Below are positions 41,213 through 50,137 of a stretch of 64,000 bases of DNA, piece after piece. The notes under the pieces were generated by a model that had not been told where the DNA came from, searched no databases, and saw only the letters and a program-made list of their open reading frames with translations. Origin of the DNA: DATMER01 sp963844885 (GTDB taxonomy: Bacteria > Acidobacteriota > Thermoanaerobaculia > Multivoradales > UBA5704). The stretch covers positions 62,001-126,000 of the forward strand of contig CAWJQA010000008.1 in NCBI GenBank assembly GCA_963844885.1, written 5' to 3'. Position numbers and translations under genes: made by a program. The number at the start of each line of letters is the position of its first letter. Within the stretch, counting starts at the first letter, position 1.

Positions 41213-41572
41213 ATGAAAACCCGAGCTGAGATTTCCCCGCCGCGATTTCCTTCGCACCGCCTGCACGGCGGTCGGCACCGCGGCGCTCGCCAACACGTCT
41301 TCGATCTGACGCGCGTGGCCGCGGCGGCCGGCCTGAACGCGGGCGACTACAAGGCTCTGGTCTGCGTCTTCCTGTACGGCGGCAACGACAGCAACAACGT
41401 CCTGATCCCCCGCGGCACCGGCTACAACGCCTACGCCGCGGCGCGTGGCACCCTGGCCCTCCCCTCCGCCTCGCTGCTGCCGATCACTCCGCTGTCGGGC
41501 GCGGGCGGCGGCACCTGGGGCCTCCACCCGAGCCTCACCGGCCTGAGCAACCTCTTCAGCCAGCAGCACTAG
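41213..41572 (+). CDS. DUF1501 protein, N-terminal fragment
   Basis: The fragment starts 12 bases after the DUF1800 remnant, with GGAGCCGGCGCG upstream. The first 25 or so residues are scrambled by indels; in other frames a Tat-type signal (RRDFLRTACTAVGTAAL-like) is visible. After that the frame is good: YKALVCVFLYGGNDSNNVLI is typical of DUF1501, a family distantly related to sulfatases and alkaline phosphatases. It ends prematurely at TAG 41570-41572, and the homologous sequence continues in other frames to 42600. Confidence 0.7.
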   Translation: MKTRAEISPPRFPSHRLHGGRHRGARQHVFDLTRVAAAAGLNAGDYKALVCVFLYGGNDSNNVLIPRGTGYNAYAAARGTLALPSASLLPITPLSGAGGGTWGLHPSLTGLSNLFSQQH

Positions 41573-41607
41573 GGCTCATCGCCAACGTCGGGCCGCTGGT
41601 CGCGCCG

Positions 41608-42600
41608 GTGACCAAGAGCGAGTACGACGCGGAGCACGGCCGCCCTGCCGCCCCAGCTTTTCTCACACAGCGACCAGACCGTCCACTGGCAGACCTCTCT
41701 CCCCGACCAGCCCGTGCGCAGCGGCTGGGGAGGCCGGGTCGCCGACCTCATGCAGTCGCTCAACACCGGCTCGCAGATCTCCATGTCCATGTCGCTCGCG
41801 GGCACGAACACGTTCCAGGTCGGCAACGCCGTGACCCAGTACCAGGTCTCCCCCGGCGGCACCATCGGCCTCGGCTGGTACTACGACGGCAACGAGTGGA
41901 ACCACCCCCCGTCCACCGCCGTCCGCAGCCTGATGGCCCAGCGCTACGGCAACCTCTTCCAGCGCGGCTACCGCGACGTGTTCCAGCGCGCGCTCGACCA
42001 GGACCGCATCCTGTCCGCCGCCCTGAACGCCGCGCCGACGTTGACCACCGTCTTCCCGGACACCGACCTCGGCAACCAGCTCGCCATGATCGCCAGGCTG
42101 ATCTCCGTGCGCGAGGCGCTCGGCCTGCGCCGCCAGATCTTCTTCTGCGCCACCGGCGGCTACGACACCCACGACGGCCAGGTCGGGGGACCGCCCAGGT
42201 GGGAGCGCACGCCGACCTCCTCACCGAGCTCGACGGCGCCCTGTCGTCCTTCTACGCGGCGACCGTGGAGATGGGCGTCGCCAACAGCGTCACCTCCTTC
42301 ACCGCCTCCGATTTCGGCCGCACCTACGAAAACAACGGCGAAGGCTCGGACCACGGCTGGGGCTGCCACCACCTGGTCCTGGGCGGCGCCGTGACCGGAG
42401 GCCGGATCTACGGCACGGTCCCGACCCTCGCCATCGACGGCCCCGACGACTCCGGCGACGGCCGGTGGATTCCGACCACCTCGGTCGACGAGTATTCCGC
42501 CACTCTGGCCAAGTGGTTCGGCGTAGCCCCGAGCGACCTCTCCCTGGTCTTCCCCAACCTGGGACGGTTCAACACTCCGGACATGGGTTTCCTGGCCTGA
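41608..42600 (+). CDS. DUF1501 protein, C-terminal fragment
   Basis: Only part of this frame is the real protein. From about 41650 to 42190 the DUF1501 sequence lies in another frame (GWGGRVADLMQSLN, then FFCATGGYDTHDGQ). From about 42195 to the stop at 42598-42600 this frame carries the genuine C-terminus (SFTASDFGRTYENNGEGSDHGWGCHH, with the conserved DFGRT and GSDHGWG motifs). The complete gene is 41213-42600 with at least four frame breaks. It is probably the partner of the DUF1800 protein. Confidence 0.7.
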   Translation: MTKSEYDAEHGRPAAPAFLTQRPDRPLADLSPRPARAQRLGRPGRRPHAVAQHRLADLHVHVARGHEHVPGRQRRDPVPGLPRRHHRPRLVLRRQRVEPPPVHRRPQPDGPALRQPLPARLPRRVPARARPGPHPVRRPERRADVDHRLPGHRPRQPARHDRQADLRARGARPAPPDLLLRHRRLRHPRRPGRGTAQVGAHADLLTELDGALSSFYAATVEMGVANSVTSFTASDFGRTYENNGEGSDHGWGCHHLVLGGAVTGGRIYGTVPTLAIDGPDDSGDGRWIPTTSVDEYSATLAKWFGVAPSDLSLVFPNLGRFNTPDMGFLA

Positions 42601-42642
42601 CTCCCGCTCTGTCCTCCTTTTGTCCGAGGCCCGCCGCACCGA

Positions 42643-43086
42643 TTACAGGCTGAACTGGCGCAGGTGGTGGTCGATGTGCCGCCAGGCCAGGACGCCCCAG
42701 GCCCGGCGGGAGAGCCGGCCGAAGGCGGGGTGATCCCCGAACGGCTCCTCCGGCTTGCGTGTACCCACCCGCTCGACGAGTTGCAGCAGGGTCTGCTTGT
42801 CGGCCTCGAACTCCGCGGGTTGGGTGGCCAGCATCTCCGGCGCGGTCGGAGCTCCCTTGGGCCAGGGCAGCACATAGACGATCAGCTCGCGCACGATCGG
42901 ATAGCGCAACGGCGTGTTCTTGGGCCGGCAGGCGACGTCGCCCACAGCCATCCGGAGCGCGTCGGCGAGATGGGTCTGCACCCGGGCGGCGTCCAGCCGT
43001 CCCCACAGCGGCCGGCGGTCGGGCGTCAGTCTGGACAGGCGCGAGACGATCTGCGCACGGGCGGACGGATCGAAGAGCGTAGGCAT
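42643..43086 (-). CDS. DUF1569 (DinB-like) protein
   Basis: 147 residues beginning MPTLFDPSARAQIVSRLS. The C-terminal FGRLSRRAWGVLAWRHIDHHLRQF is characteristic of DUF1569, a DinB-like four-helix family. Conserved His residues of the DinB fold (the HIDHH cluster here) suggest metal binding. Function unknown. It is divergent from the metalloprotease gene at 43205. Confidence 0.85.
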   Translation of the reverse strand: MPTLFDPSARAQIVSRLSRLTPDRRPLWGRLDAARVQTHLADALRMAVGDVACRPKNTPLRYPIVRELIVYVLPWPKGAPTAPEMLATQPAEFEADKQTLLQLVERVGTRKPEEPFGDHPAFGRLSRRAWGVLAWRHIDHHLRQFSL

Positions 43087-43129
43087 GGCGGCTCCTTGGT
43101 TGGACCGGCCCGCATCGTACTACAACCCC

Positions 43130-43158
43130 ATGCCTCGCTGGTCTGGATGGCGTATAAT
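43130..43158 (+). promoter_or_regulatory. Sigma70-like promoter for the M35 protease gene
   Basis: An exact TATAAT lies at 43153-43158, with a poor -35 candidate (ATGCCT) 17 bases upstream. It is placed 47 bases before the ATG at 43205. Confidence 0.45.
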
Positions 43159-43204
43159 GTTTGAAAGCTTTCCAGTCCATGATCGCCAGTTGAGAGGAGG
43201 ACGC

Positions 43205-44254
43205 ATGTTCGACAGAGCTAGGGTGGGGGCATGGTGTGCCATCGTCGCGGCTCTCTGGGCTGTGCCGGCCGCGGCCGGCGGTCTCTCGGTCACGATCGAG
43301 TCCGACAAGGCCTTCCTGCGTGATTCAGACCCCGCCGCCGTGCGCGTCACGCTACGCAACGACGACACCCGCGATCTCTCGGCCCTCCGCTGGCAGACTC
43401 CACTGCAGGGCGTCGAGGGCAACGTCTTCGACGTGCGCCTCGACGGCAAGCCCGTGGCGTACACCGGCCGGCTCTACAAGCGGCCCGCCCCGCGGCCCGA
43501 GGACTATCTTCAGATCCGCGCCGGCAGCTCCGTCTCCGTGGAGATCGAGCTGTCGCGCTACTACGACATGTCCCGCACCGGCGAGTATTCGATCCGCTAC
43601 CGGCTCCCCGCCTCGGACGCGCCGAGCGGCATCGATTCGAACGTGCTGTTCCTCGCCGTGGAACGCGGCGAGCAGGGACAGCTCCTGCAAGCGCTCTCCC
43701 GGGAATCCACGGAGCCGCGCCACGCCACCGGGACATCCCTCGATCCCGACTTCGTGAGCTGCAACGGCAGCCAGGAAAACGACCTCTACGACGCGCTTGA
43801 CGGCGGGGAGTATCTGGCGGCCAAGGCCTTCAACTATCTTTACAGCGTGCCCGTGAACAAGCGCAAGAGCAACGCGGCCTACAAGACCTGGTTCGGCCGC
43901 TACGTCGCCTCCCGCTACTCCAGGGTGATGCAGGTTTACGCGAACGTCTACACCGTCTTCAGCGACCGCACCGTCACGTTTCACTGCGACTGCGACGAAG
44001 AGGACACATGGGCCTACGTGTACCCGGACGAGCCCTTCAACATCCACCTCTGCCCGCTTTTCTGGGAATCGCCGACGATCGGGATCGACTCCCAGGCGGG
44101 TGTGCTCATTCACGAGACCAGCCACTTCGACATCGTGGGGCGCACCGACGACTACACATACGGCCAGAGCTCCTGCAAGAGGCTGGCGTCCAGGGACCCG
44201 GGCCGCGCGGTCTTCAACGCCGACAACTTCGAGTTCTTCGCGGAAACCCGGTAG
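43205..44254 (+). CDS. Secreted M35-family zinc metallo-endopeptidase
   Basis: 349 residues. The ATG at 43205 is chosen because GAGAGGAGG precedes it; the frame is open further upstream without a signal. A signal peptide with hydrophobic core AWCAIVAALWAVPAAAG ends near residue 23. An N-terminal beta-sandwich-like part (VTIESDKAFLRDSDPAAVRVTLRN) acts as a pro-region in this family. The catalytic part has HETSHF (zinc HExxH) and the downstream GRTDDYTYG Asp ligand, then NADNFEFFAE, the pattern of aspzincins (deuterolysin and peptidyl-Lys metallopeptidase). Several Cys (CNGS, CDCDEED, CPLF, SSCKRL) probably form disulfides. It should be exported and act on protein outside the cell. Confidence 0.9.
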   Translation: MFDRARVGAWCAIVAALWAVPAAAGGLSVTIESDKAFLRDSDPAAVRVTLRNDDTRDLSALRWQTPLQGVEGNVFDVRLDGKPVAYTGRLYKRPAPRPEDYLQIRAGSSVSVEIELSRYYDMSRTGEYSIRYRLPASDAPSGIDSNVLFLAVERGEQGQLLQALSRESTEPRHATGTSLDPDFVSCNGSQENDLYDALDGGEYLAAKAFNYLYSVPVNKRKSNAAYKTWFGRYVASRYSRVMQVYANVYTVFSDRTVTFHCDCDEEDTWAYVYPDEPFNIHLCPLFWESPTIGIDSQAGVLIHETSHFDIVGRTDDYTYGQSSCKRLASRDPGRAVFNADNFEFFAETR

Positions 44255-44752
44255 GCGGCAACCGCAGAGCTCGTTCCGTCTCTGTAGAAACCCATCTAAG
44301 GCGCGCGGAGGCTGCGCGTGCCTCGCGCTCTGAGATTTCGCCGATGGCGCCGACGTTGAGCGTCACCATCCATGAATTTGAAGCCCGAGCCGAGCCCGGA
44401 CGGAGAAATCCATGGGGCAGCCGCTGCCCCGAAGATTTGAAGCCAAAATCTGTGGGGCAGTCGCTGCCCCGAAGATTTGAAGCCAAAATCCATGGGGCAG
44501 TCGCTGCCCCGCAGATTTGAGGCCAAAATCTGTTGGGCAGTCGCTGCCCCGTAGATTTTGGGCCAAAATCTGTTGGGCAGCCGCTGCCCCGTAGATTTTG
44601 GGCCAAAATCTGTTGGGCCGCCGCTGCCCCGTAGATTGGATGCCGCGGGGCGCGATTGCGCGACAGTTTGTCCGCGATCTCCGTTTTCGGCGCGCGGGAG
44701 AGGGCGCCTCCCACCCATCCTGAGACGCACGGGCCGAACGCGCCCCGAGGGG
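44255..44752. other. Intergenic region dominated by a tandem palindrome array
   Basis: No gene is convincing. Short open frames here are translations of the 40-bp repeat at 44406-44637. The rest is GC-rich sequence without clear signals. Confidence 0.6.
44406..44637. repeat. Six-copy, 40-bp tandem array of long palindromes
   Basis: Units start at 44406, 44446, 44486, 44526, 44566 and 44606, an exact 40-bp period. Each has the form AAATCTNTGGGGCAG-YCG-CTGCCCCGNAGATTT, a stem of about 15 bp with a 3-base loop. The spacers between units (GAAGCC/GGGCC) are also repeated, so this is not a CRISPR array. Confidence 0.95.
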
Positions 44753-45319
44753 TCAGCGTGGACGCTTCGGCAGGAGTCGCGCTACCCGGATCACTTCCTC
44801 GGGCGCAAAGAGAGGAGACACTTCGTCGGTCAGCCTCAGAACGGTCCGGCTGCCGCAGGTGCTGCCCGCCGGCTCCCGGTAGACCTCCAACTGCCTGGCG
44901 ACCAGATTCAGGATCCAGTACTCCGGAATCCCGGCCAGGGCGTAGACGGTCAGCTTGGTTTCACGGTCGTACCGGAGCGAGGACTGGCTGACCTCCGCCA
45001 CGAGCAGGGCGTGCCGGGGGTGGGCGTCGCCATAGTCGTCCGGGTCCGCGGGGACGACCGCGACATCGGCCTCGGGAAGCGAGTCGGTTCCGAGCGCGAG
45101 AGGCATCTGCTGGCGCAGGTCGAGGCTCTCCGGGAGGCATGCCTCGAGCTCCCGGGCGAGCTTCCTGATCCCGCTCGCATGAAGGCTCGTCTGGGGAGAC
45201 ATTTCGTAGAGGGTGCCTTCGACCAGCTCGACCTTGCTGCCCTCGAATCCTCCCGACTCGACCATCCGTTCATACTCTTCTCGGGTCCAGTGATGGGCAT
45301 CAACCGTTGCCGTCACCAT
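44753..45319 (-). CDS. Uma2 family endonuclease (DUF820)
   Basis: 188 residues; the ATG at 45319 follows GGGAGG. It matches the Uma2/DUF820 restriction-endonuclease-like fold: EYERMVESGG near the N-terminus, KVELVEGTLYEMSPQTSLH, then PEADVAVVPAD and ALLVAEVSQSSLRYDRETK, which hold the PD-(D/E)xK-type acidic and Lys residues. These genes are often present in many copies in Acidobacteriota, cyanobacteria and chloroflexi, and their cellular role is unknown. It stands alone between two repeat regions. Confidence 0.88.
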   Translation of the reverse strand: MVTATVDAHHWTREEYERMVESGGFEGSKVELVEGTLYEMSPQTSLHASGIRKLARELEACLPESLDLRQQMPLALGTDSLPEADVAVVPADPDDYGDAHPRHALLVAEVSQSSLRYDRETKLTVYALAGIPEYWILNLVARQLEVYREPAGSTCGSRTVLRLTDEVSPLFAPEEVIRVARLLPKRPR

Positions 45320-45489
45320 GGCACGACCTCCCAGCGAACGGCGTCCTTACCGACGAGCGCCTAGCTGTTTCCTGGATTATAGCGTAGAAGCCTGCCACTT
45401 CGGCACGGGAAGGGGAAACCGTGGCAGGGTCCCGGCGAAGTCCTCCTGACGGGATGACCTCAAAATCTCAGCCCCCTCATCTTGGGGGA

Positions 45490-45830
45490 TGGGGGAAGCG
45501 CCCTTGCGGGCGCCGGCCCGTAGCCCCGGGTTTCAACCCATACCTTTACACACATCTCGACTGGGTGGGCCCGGGGGAAGCGCCCCTTGCGGGCGCTGGC
45601 ACGTAGCCCCGGGTTTCAACCCGAGGTGTGGGGGCCCGATCTGGTTGTCGCGCCCCTTCAGGGGCGAGGGCACGGGCGGAGGGAGGAATGCCGCCGGTGC
45701 CGTGGCGCTCCCGGTGGCGGGTTGGGTCGCCCCCGCCGTCGCCCCTGAAGGGGCGTGTGGGATGGGCGGGGCGCCGCAACCCCGGGTTGAAACCCGGGGC
45801 TACGGGCCAGCGCCCGCAAGGGGCGCATCC
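45490..45830. repeat. Cluster of inverted and direct GC-rich repeats
   Basis: Two direct copies of a unit (GCGCCC(C)TTGCGGGCGC, then GTAGCCCCGGGTTTCAACCC) lie near 45498-45545 and 45582-45626. An inverted copy lies at 45768-45825 (GGGTTGAAACCCGGGGCTAC...GCCCGCAAGGGGCGC). Smaller GCCCCTTCAGGGGC hairpins lie near 45650 and 45742. No gene is supported between 45370 and 45874. Confidence 0.85.
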
Positions 45831-45874
45831 TCCTCCCCGGCTTCCTCGATCGGTGCCTCGTGCTCCGCCATTCC

Positions 45875-46792
45875 CTACTCCGTCGTCTCCACATCCACAT
45901 CCCGGTCGAGCGTCGCCAGCACCGCCTTGTCTTCCCGCCAGCCGGGCTCGACTTTCACGAAGAGCTCCAGGTAGATGTGGCGCTCGAGGAACTCTTCGAG
46001 GTCGAGGCGGGCGGCGGTGCCGATGTTCTTGATCATCTGACCCTGGCGGCCGACCACGATCTTCTTCTGGCCGTCGCGCTCCACCAGGATGGTGGCATAG
46101 ATGCGGAGGAGATCCTTGACGTCGTCCTCCTCCCAGCGCTCGATCACCACGGCGGTCGAGAAGGGCAGCTCTTCGCTGGTCAGCTCCAGGACTTTCTCGC
46201 GGATGCGCTCGGCCACCAGGAAGCGCTCGGGGTGGATGGTCAGCAGCTCGGGATCGTAGATCGGCTCGCCCTCCGGCAGCAGCCTCCAGAGGACTTCCAG
46301 CAGGCGGTCGGCGTTGTCCCCCTTGAGCGCGCTCACGGGGACGATCTCCTCGAAGAGGCCGGTCTCGGCGTAGTGGGCGATGCGCGGCAGGAGGTCCGTC
46401 TTCTTCACCCGGTCCACCTTGTTGAGGATGAGCACCCGGGGACCCTCCGCCTTTCCCACCAGGTCGAGCATGTAGGCGTCGCCGCCGCCGGCGCACTCGG
46501 AGACATCCACCAGCAGGCAGAGGACGTCGGCGTCGCTCATCGCGTCCGTGGCGTGGCGGACCATCTGGCGGTTCAGGCGGTGCATCGGCTTGTGGATGCC
46601 CGGCGTGTCGTAGAAGACCATCTGGCCGTGCTCGTCCGAGAGGATGCCCACCAGCCGCTGCCGCGTGGTCTGCGGCTTGTCCGACACGATGGCGACCTTC
46701 TCGCCGAGGAGACGGTTCATCAGCGTCGACTTGCCCGCGTTCGGGCGACCCACGAAGGTCACGGTTCCGGATTTCTTTCCCGCTGTCGGCAT
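45875..46792 (-). CDS. era: GTPase Era
   Basis: About 305 residues. The ATG at 46792 shares one base with the stop of the upstream CorC-like gene (TGATG). GTPase motifs: GRPNAGKST (P-loop), DTPGIH (G3), NKVD (G4) and a SALKG-type G5. The C-terminal KH domain contains the VVGRQGQMIKNIG loop. Era binds 16S rRNA and assists 30S assembly. It is the last gene of the classic phoH - HD phosphohydrolase - ybeY - corC - era run. The same frame appears to extend upstream to 47503 only because of a frameshift in the neighbour. Confidence 0.95.
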   Translation of the reverse strand: MPTAGKKSGTVTFVGRPNAGKSTLMNRLLGEKVAIVSDKPQTTRQRLVGILSDEHGQMVFYDTPGIHKPMHRLNRQMVRHATDAMSDADVLCLLVDVSECAGGGDAYMLDLVGKAEGPRVLILNKVDRVKKTDLLPRIAHYAETGLFEEIVPVSALKGDNADRLLEVLWRLLPEGEPIYDPELLTIHPERFLVAERIREKVLELTSEELPFSTAVVIERWEEDDVKDLLRIYATILVERDGQKKIVVGRQGQMIKNIGTAARLDLEEFLERHIYLELFVKVEPGWREDKAVLATLDRDVDVETTE

Positions 46793-48086
46793 CAGGTGCC
46801 GGTCTCCTCTCCGGCTTCGTTCTTGGATGGAATCCGCTCGACGCGCACGGTCTGGATGCGGCGGTCCGCTACCGCTTCCACGGTGAAGCGCAGGCTGAAG
46901 CAGTCTACGCTCTCCCCCACCTGCGGCACGTGGCCGAGCGCGCTGAAGATCAGGCCGGCGACGGTTTCGTACTCGGGATCCTCGAATGTCGACCTGGAAC
47001 AGCTCGTCCAGCAGCTCGATGTGGGCGCGGCCGTCGAGCTTGTAGGCGCCGCCTTCGAGCGGCTCCAGCTCGGCCGCGAGCGCCTCGTGCTCGTCCATGA
47101 TCTCGCCGACGATCTCCTCGATCAGATCCTCCACCGTGACCAGGCCGGCCGTGCCGCCGTACTCGTCCACCACGATGGCCACCTGCTGGAAGCGTGCCTG
47201 CAGCTCCTTGAGCAGCTCGCCCAGCGGCTTGGTCTCGGGAATGAACAGCGGCGGCTTGATCATGTCCCGGACCGGCGGCGGATCGGGCATCCGCGAGGCG
47301 CGCAGCACGTCGCGGATGTGCAGGACGCCCACGATGTTGTCGATCGAGTCCTGGTACAGCGGGATGCGCGAGTGGCCCGACTCCACGAAGCGGTCGGCCA
47401 GGACGTCGATCGAAGAGTCGACCGGGGAACAGACCATGTCGATGCGCGGCGTCATGACGCTGCGCGCCATGCTGTCGCGGAAGTCCACGATGCTCCAGAG
47501 CATCTCCCCCTGCTCGGGCTCCAGGATGCCTTCGCGCGTCGCCGACGTCGATGAAGGCCTCGATTTCCTCGTCGGTGACGGTCTCGTCCTCGTCGCCGTC
47601 GTCGCGACGGTCGCGCTCCAGGGAGACCGCCGGCACCAGCGGCGACAGCAGCGCCACCCCCGGCGACAGGATCAGGAGGACCGCGCGGTAGACGCGGGTG
47701 AGCGCGCGCAGCGCCCGCTCCGGATCGTGGCTGACGAGCGCGCGGTTCGTCATCTCGGTCGCGGACACGGCCACGATGACCAGCGCCACGGACCAGAGGC
47801 CGGGATGGAGCAGCCAGCGGTCCAGAAGCTCCGCGACGGCCACGTAGAGGCCGATCGGCGACAGCCGCGCCACCAGCGACAGCAGGAAGCGGAAGACCGC
47901 GAAGCGGATCGGCGTGTCGTAGAGCCGGCGCAGGCGCCCTCCGGCCTCCTCCGCCCAGTGCCGCAGGCGGATCGGGCCGCTGCGCTCGAGCAGCGCCGAC
48001 AGGACGGACGACAGCACCGCCACCGGCGGCAGCAGCACGAGTGCCCAGACGAGCAGGGTCAGGGGCAGGGGCGAGCCGTCAGGCAT
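46792..48086 (-). CDS. HlyC/CorC-family CBS-domain membrane protein, two frameshifts
   Basis: The ATG at 48086 overlaps the 3' end of ybeY by 8 bases. N-terminal membrane segments (LLVWALVLLPPVAVL; VALVIVAVSATEM) are followed by tandem CBS domains (MTPRIDMVCSPVDSSI; PLFIPETKPLGELLKELQ; VDEYGGTAGLVTVEDLIEE) and a CorC/HlyC transporter-associated domain at the C-terminus. The frame breaks near 47545 (an extra C in the segment for FIDVG-EGILEPEQGEM) and near 46985 (an extra T after FQVDI); correcting both gives a full gene ending at TGA 46792-46794. The family is linked to Mg/Co efflux and often sits beside ybeY and era. Confidence 0.85.
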
Positions 48087-48561
48087 GATCGCCGGTCCCC
48101 TCGCCGATCCAGCTCCGCCGCAGCCGGCGCTCCAGCTTCTCCATCTCGCCCCGGTCGGCCTCGTGGTCGTAGCCCAGGCAGTGCAGGAGGCCGTGCAAGA
48201 GGAGGATCCGGATCTCCTTTTCGGGAGCATGCCCGCGCTCGGCGGCCTGGCGGCGGGCGGTGGGGACGGAGATCAGGATGTCACCGAGGTGGAGGCCCTC
48301 GTCCGGGTCGACGCCCTCGTCCTCTCCCGGAAAAGAGAGCACGTCGGTGGGCCTGTCCTTGCCGCGGTAATCGCGGTTCACCCGGCGCAGCTCGCGGTCG
48401 CTCGCGAAGCGGACGCCCAGGCTCGCGAGCGGCACGGACGGGCGCTCGCGCCCGACCAGGTCGACAGCGAGCCGCTCCAGCCAGGGGCGAAGGTGGCGGG
48501 CGCCGGCCTCGGGATAGCGGTTCGGGTTCTGCAGGACGATGTCTATGGCAGGTTCGCTCAT
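48079..48561 (-). CDS. ybeY: Endoribonuclease YbeY
   Basis: 160 residues. The zinc-binding HGLLHCLGYDH motif near residues 123-133 is diagnostic. Also present are the conserved LNRDYR-like region (RVNRDYRGKDRPTDVLSFPG) and GDILIS. YbeY processes 16S rRNA 3' ends and takes part in ribosome quality control. It starts 11 bases after the HD phosphohydrolase stop and overlaps the CorC-like gene. Confidence 0.95.
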   Translation of the reverse strand: MSEPAIDIVLQNPNRYPEAGARHLRPWLERLAVDLVGRERPSVPLASLGVRFASDRELRRVNRDYRGKDRPTDVLSFPGEDEGVDPDEGLHLGDILISVPTARRQAAERGHAPEKEIRILLLHGLLHCLGYDHEADRGEMEKLERRLRRSWIGEGTGDHA

Positions 48562-48572
48562 GCGCTCACAGG

Positions 48573-49688
48573 TCAGGAGGCCCGGACGGCCGGACTCTCC
48601 ACCACGGCCAGGCCCCGCTTCTCGCGCCGCGGTCCGGCGTTGAAGTCGAAGCCCGGATAGTCTATCCGCTGGTGGAAGATGTTGGCGAGCACCCGCAGGA
48701 AGGTGTCCGAGACCACCCGCAGATCCGACAGCGTCAGGTCGGTCTCCTCAAGCTGCCCGTCCTTGAGGATGTCGTCCAGGATGGTCTGGATGAGCGACCG
48801 GATGCGGACCGGGCTGGCGTCGGTCAGGGTGCGGCTCGCCGCCTCGACGGCGTCGGCGATCATCATCACGCCCATGACCTTGTTCTGGGGCTTGGGACCG
48901 GGGTAGCGGTATTTCTCTTCGGCCACCTCGGCGGGATCGCCGTCTTTCATCTCCATGGCCCGGTGGTAGAAGTACTTGATCAGCCGGGTGCCGTGGTGCT
49001 GCTGGACGGCGTCCAGGATCACCTGCGGCAGGCCGTGCTCCCGCGCCAGCTCCAGGCCGTCCTTGACGTGGTTGAGCAGGATGAGCGCGCTCATCGACGG
49101 CAGCAGCTTGTCGTGACGGTTCTGGCCGCGCTGGTTCTCTACGAAGTACTCGGGCCGCTGCACCTTGCCGACGTCGTGATAGAGGCCGGCGGCGTAGGCG
49201 AGCACCGGGTCGGCGCCGATCGCCTCGCACGCCTCCTTGGACAGGTTGGCCACCATCAGCGAGTGCTGGAACGTGCCGGGCGCCTCGAACGCCAGGCGGC
49301 GCAGGAGCGGCAGGTTGGTGTTGGACAGCTCCACCAGCTTGATGTCGGTGGTGATGGCGAGCAGCGACTCCAGGATGGGCACCGCGAAGCTCGCCACGGC
49401 CGTCACCAGGAGGCCGCCCGCGAAGGCGCAGAGCATGTCGAAGCCGAGCTGCAGCCAGCTCCGCTCCAGCGTCGGCGCGAGCGCGGTGAGGATCAACACC
49501 ATGACCACGTTGATCAGCCCCACCACGAGGCCGACGCGCACCATGACGAGGCGCTGCCGGAACTGGTACAGGTCGAGGGCGTGGATCGCGGCGAGCGAGC
49601 CGGCGAAGCCGTAGAAGACGACCCACTGCGGGTCGGCGTCCACGGCGAGGCGGCTGGCCAGGATCGAGAACAGGATCGACAGGGTCAT
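48573..49688 (-). CDS. 7TM-HD family phosphohydrolase, C-terminal fragment
   Basis: This 371-residue frame carries the last membrane segments (SILASRLAVDADPQWVVFYG onward) and the cytoplasmic HD domain: FQHSLMVANL, then GLYHDVGKV with the HD metal site, and NHVKDG and AVQQHHGT. It belongs to the 7TMR-HD (PgpH/YqfF-like) family, which in several bacteria hydrolyses cyclic di-AMP. It is the 3' part of one gene running 48573-50956. The break near 49700 lies in the LLLGRNAAMTLSIL segment. Confidence 0.88.
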   Translation of the reverse strand: MTLSILFSILASRLAVDADPQWVVFYGFAGSLAAIHALDLYQFRQRLVMVRVGLVVGLINVVMVLILTALAPTLERSWLQLGFDMLCAFAGGLLVTAVASFAVPILESLLAITTDIKLVELSNTNLPLLRRLAFEAPGTFQHSLMVANLSKEACEAIGADPVLAYAAGLYHDVGKVQRPEYFVENQRGQNRHDKLLPSMSALILLNHVKDGLELAREHGLPQVILDAVQQHHGTRLIKYFYHRAMEMKDGDPAEVAEEKYRYPGPKPQNKVMGVMMIADAVEAASRTLTDASPVRIRSLIQTILDDILKDGQLEETDLTLSDLRVVSDTFLRVLANIFHQRIDYPGFDFNAGPRREKRGLAVVESPAVRAS

Positions 49689-49689
49689 G

Positions 49690-50067
49690 GCGGCGTTGCG
49701 GGCCGAGCAGCAGAGCCGCGAGCAGGGCCACCGAGGCGAACGGGATGGCGTAAGCGTAGCTGCGCGCCGAGTTGAGCGGCCCCGCGTCGAAGGTGCCGGA
49801 GAGCGCGCCGGCCACCAGGAAGCAGAACTTGGTCACCAAAAGGGCGACCAGCAGCAGCAGCAGACTCTCGCCGAACACCCGGCGCGGGCCGTGGTGGGCC
49901 ACCTTTTCGCGCGACAGCGCCAGCCAGGCCACCACCGCCGCGAGGGCCAGGAGGAAGAACGTCGCGACCAGCGGCGGCACCTGCAGCCGGAGCTGGCGCT
50001 CGCCGCGCATCTGGGCGATCACCCGGGCGCTGGCGGCGTCGATGACGTCTCCCTGGCGGACGATCAT
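49690..50067 (-). CDS. 7TM-HD phosphohydrolase, middle fragment
   Basis: The correct frame here begins near 50275, and its first Met is at 50067 (MIVRQGDVIDAASARVIAQM). It encodes the end of the extracellular 7TM-HD domain and three hydrophobic helices (LVATFFLLALAAVVAWLAL; LLLLLVALLVTKFCFLVAG; AYAIPFASVALLAALLLG). Beyond about 49700 the true sequence moves to the next frame. This is part of the gene at 48573-50956, not an independent gene. Confidence 0.7.
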
Positions 50068-50137
50068 CTGCCCTTTGCGGATCTGGCCGAAGACCTCGTG
50101 CGTGTCGGCCGCCGCGGCTTCGCGGCGGGCCAGCGTC

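Noticed and set aside
44406..44637. CRISPR array
   Set aside because: The period is exact, but spacers are copies of each other, repeats are palindromes filling most of the unit, and no cas genes are near.
44296..44730. Hypothetical proteins rich in GSDCPTDFG-type repeats
   Set aside because: They are translations of the 40-bp palindrome array, readable in several frames and on both strands.
45875..47503. Apparent fusion of a CBS-domain protein with Era
   Set aside because: A one-base indel near 46985 removes the CorC-like stop, so the frame runs on into era. Correcting it restores two genes overlapping by one base.
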